The position numbers and the translations under genes were made by a program. Shown here piece by piece: positions 5,764-6,628 of a stretch of DNA of 6,628 nucleotides. Location of the stretch: the NCBI GenBank assembly GCA_016208845.1, contig JACQXH010000121.1:1-6628 (forward strand), read 5' to 3'. The stretch is from Nitrospirota bacterium. Lineage in GTDB: Bacteria > Nitrospirota > Thermodesulfovibrionia > UBA6902 > BMS3Bbin08. Positions within the stretch are counted from its first letter, which is position 1. Every line of letters begins with the position of its first letter. The notes below the pieces were generated by a model. The model was given only the letters and a program-made list of their open reading frames with translations, was not told the origin of the DNA and did no database searches.

Positions 5764-6423
5764 ATGGAAACTGGACTTCTTGTACTTGAATCAATATTAC
5801 TTGTAGCCACTATAATTCTTTTGCTCTACAGCATCCGTGAAGGCAAAGAGCGAAAAGGCCTTCTGCTTGAGATAGGGAAGGCAACGAGGATACTTACAAG
5901 GCAGGAATATTTTCTCACGGTTATTGACTCGATGATGGACGCAAACAAGGAAATCGTCGGATGCATCACCGGCAGACTTCCAGCAGGAGACGATAAGAAA
6001 AGGGTAAGGGATGTAACTGAAGCGATCGAAAGACTTACCCAAAAAGGTATCCGTGTCAGATATCTTCTGCCAAAATTCCCTGACAGGCTGCATATAGGCT
6101 ACCTTTATACAAAAGCCGGGGCTGAGGTTATTTACAGCAGCTGCCTGATGGTTCATAACATACGTTTTATAATTGTTGATGAAAATGTAGTTGTAATAGG
6201 AATCCCTGAAAGCATAGGCGCGAAAAAAAAAAAAAAAAAAGGCTACAGGATACCGTCTGAAGGTCTTGCGATGATACTTAAAGATTATTTTGAACAATGT
6301 GAAAAACACATCGGCTATGTAGAGTTCCTTAAAGAGGTAATGCATCAGACCGGCACCACTCCCAAACTGCTTGCGCGTGAACTGCAGATAGACGAAGAAG
6401 AACTTGAAAAACTTGCCGGGTAA
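5764..6423 (+). CDS. Membrane-anchored, degenerate phospholipase-D-like protein
   Basis: A 219-residue protein I recognise only at fold level. A single N-terminal membrane helix (about 4-23) is followed by a basic stretch, leaving the rest probably cytoplasmic. Residues about 47-180 follow a PLD-like layout: a helix before KEIVGCITG, a long helix, KGIRVRYLLP, AGAEVIY, then VHNIRFIIVDENVVVIGIPES (130-150). The HKD motif HxKx4D is not intact: aligned on D139 the His position is N132 (H131 is one residue off) and the Lys position is R134. Only one such motif is present, so enzymatic activity is doubtful. K154-K159 come from an unbroken A18 run. The C-terminus (about 198-218, TTPKLLARELQIDEEELEKL) looks like a small helix-turn-helix. 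It starts 13 bp after the lipoprotein gene with a weak ribosome binding site (GAAG almost touching the ATG), suggesting reliance on upstream translation. Role unknown. Confidence 0.8.
   Translation: METGLLVLESILLVATIILLLYSIREGKERKGLLLEIGKATRILTRQEYFLTVIDSMMDANKEIVGCITGRLPAGDDKKRVRDVTEAIERLTQKGIRVRYLLPKFPDRLHIGYLYTKAGAEVIYSSCLMVHNIRFIIVDENVVVIGIPESIGAKKKKKKGYRIPSEGLAMILKDYFEQCEKHIGYVEFLKEVMHQTGTTPKLLARELQIDEEELEKLAG
6223..6240 (+). repeat. Uninterrupted A18 homopolymer inside the PLD-like gene
   Basis: Eighteen consecutive A encode six lysines (154-159). Loss of one A puts translation in a frame that stops at 6272-6274; gain of one A stops at 6258-6260. Either change would remove about the last 60 residues, including the helix-turn-helix-like tail. 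It could be a slippage site or a sequencing length error. Confidence 0.9.
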
Positions 6424-6432
6424 TCCCCGGCA
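6414..6432 (+). terminator. Stem-loop spanning the stop of the PLD-like gene
   Basis: TGCCGGG (6414-6420) pairs perfectly with CCCGGCA (6426-6432) around a five-base loop that contains the TAA stop. The 7-bp GC-rich stem could stabilise or end the three-gene transcript, but no T-run follows, so a classical intrinsic terminator is unlikely. Confidence 0.35.
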
Positions 6433-6594
6433 TCGCCCCTGCTTTATCAGAAAAACACGCATTCCGTAAAAAACGCTTCCATTCTTCATTTTTCCCTAAA
6501 GAAAATCAATTAACCGTCCGATAAATAAATTGGCAGATAAGGTTAATGGATGGCAATAAACCATCGGTTGAGATGCTGAAGAAAGGGGCATAAT
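6433..6594. other. Intergenic region before the right-edge gene
   Basis: The stretch has no coding potential. It contains a small hairpin GATGG (6549-6553) with CCATC (6561-6565), loop seven bases, and a TTGGCA hexamer (6530-6535) that could be a -35 box, though the -10 partner (CAATAA near 6554) is poor. The right end carries GAAAGGGG (6581-6588), a ribosome binding site for the start at 6595. Confidence 0.4.
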
Positions 6595-6628
6595 ATGTAC
6601 TGTTACATGGTCTCAAAGCCGGCTAAAC
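6595..6628 (+). CDS. Start of an unidentified gene, cut by the right edge
   Basis: ATG at 6595 lies six bases after GAAAGGGG (6581-6588), one of the better ribosome binding sites in the window, and opens a frame reading MYCYMVSKPAK before the sequence ends. Eleven residues are too few to name a product. An ATG at 6607 (MVSKPAK) in the same frame is a second possible start. The same bases can fold as ATGTA-CTGT-TACAT, so an RNA element is an alternative reading. Confidence comes only from the ribosome binding site and spacing. Confidence 0.45.
   Translation, partial: MYCYMVSKPAK

Noticed and set aside
5797..6489. A 230-codon open frame on the minus strand opposite the PLD-like gene
   Set aside because: It mirrors the plus-strand gene, reads through the A18 run as polyphenylalanine, has a Phe/Tyr/Cys-rich composition without a recognisable domain, and the plus strand has recognisable fold features and operon spacing.

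Overview
The window looks like ordinary chromosome from a Gram-negative, probably anaerobic bacterium, with lightly expressed-looking signalling genes beside a respiratory complex. The left edge is the end of an Rnf cluster in the order rnfA-rnfB. Having rnfB last, and encoding a long polyferredoxin-type RnfB, is typical of the rnfCDGEAB arrangement of anaerobes (clostridia, several deltaproteobacterial and Nitrospirota-like lineages) and not of the E. coli rnfABCDGE order. The lipobox-bearing lipoprotein, the HDOD-GGDEF protein and the many dispersed palindromic repeats also fit a Nitrospirota- or Desulfobacterota-like genome. That placement is my inference and is weak.

Layout. Bases 2-142 (+) are the 3' end of rnfA. 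Bases 143-318 hold palindromic dispersed repeats and a good promoter candidate. Bases 319-1500 (+) are rnfB. Bases 1504-1712 are a MITE-like element with short terminal inverted repeats. Bases 1729-3147 (-) encode an HDOD-GGDEF protein, a probable diguanylate cyclase. Bases 3148-3475 are a divergent intergenic region with an AT-rich half and a 118-bp imperfect palindrome. Bases 3476-4846 (+) encode a phosphomannomutase/phosphoglucomutase. Bases 4857-5026 are another element with inverted-repeat ends. Bases 5050-6423 (+) form a tight three-gene unit: a stand-alone receiver domain, a small lipoprotein with a pseudopilin-like globular part, and a membrane-anchored degenerate phospholipase-D-like protein. 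A new reading frame with a strong ribosome binding site seems to start at 6595 and runs off the right edge.

How the parts fit. RnfA and RnfB belong to the membrane complex that couples ferredoxin:NAD+ electron transfer to ion pumping. The HDOD-GGDEF protein would make cyclic di-GMP. The divergent sugar-phosphate mutase supplies mannose-1-P or glucose-1-P for polysaccharide, a common output of cyclic di-GMP signalling, but adjacency alone does not prove a link. The receiver-lipoprotein-PLD-like unit is the least familiar part of the window and the best candidate for an undescribed small system.

The most unusual things at base level are an uninterrupted run of 18 A inside the PLD-like gene, three perfect tandem copies of an octamer inside the signal-peptide-like start of rnfB, and the fact that three large intergenic gaps and the rnfA-rnfB gap each carry a different palindromic repeat. 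No tRNA, rRNA, CRISPR array, transposase or phage gene was seen.
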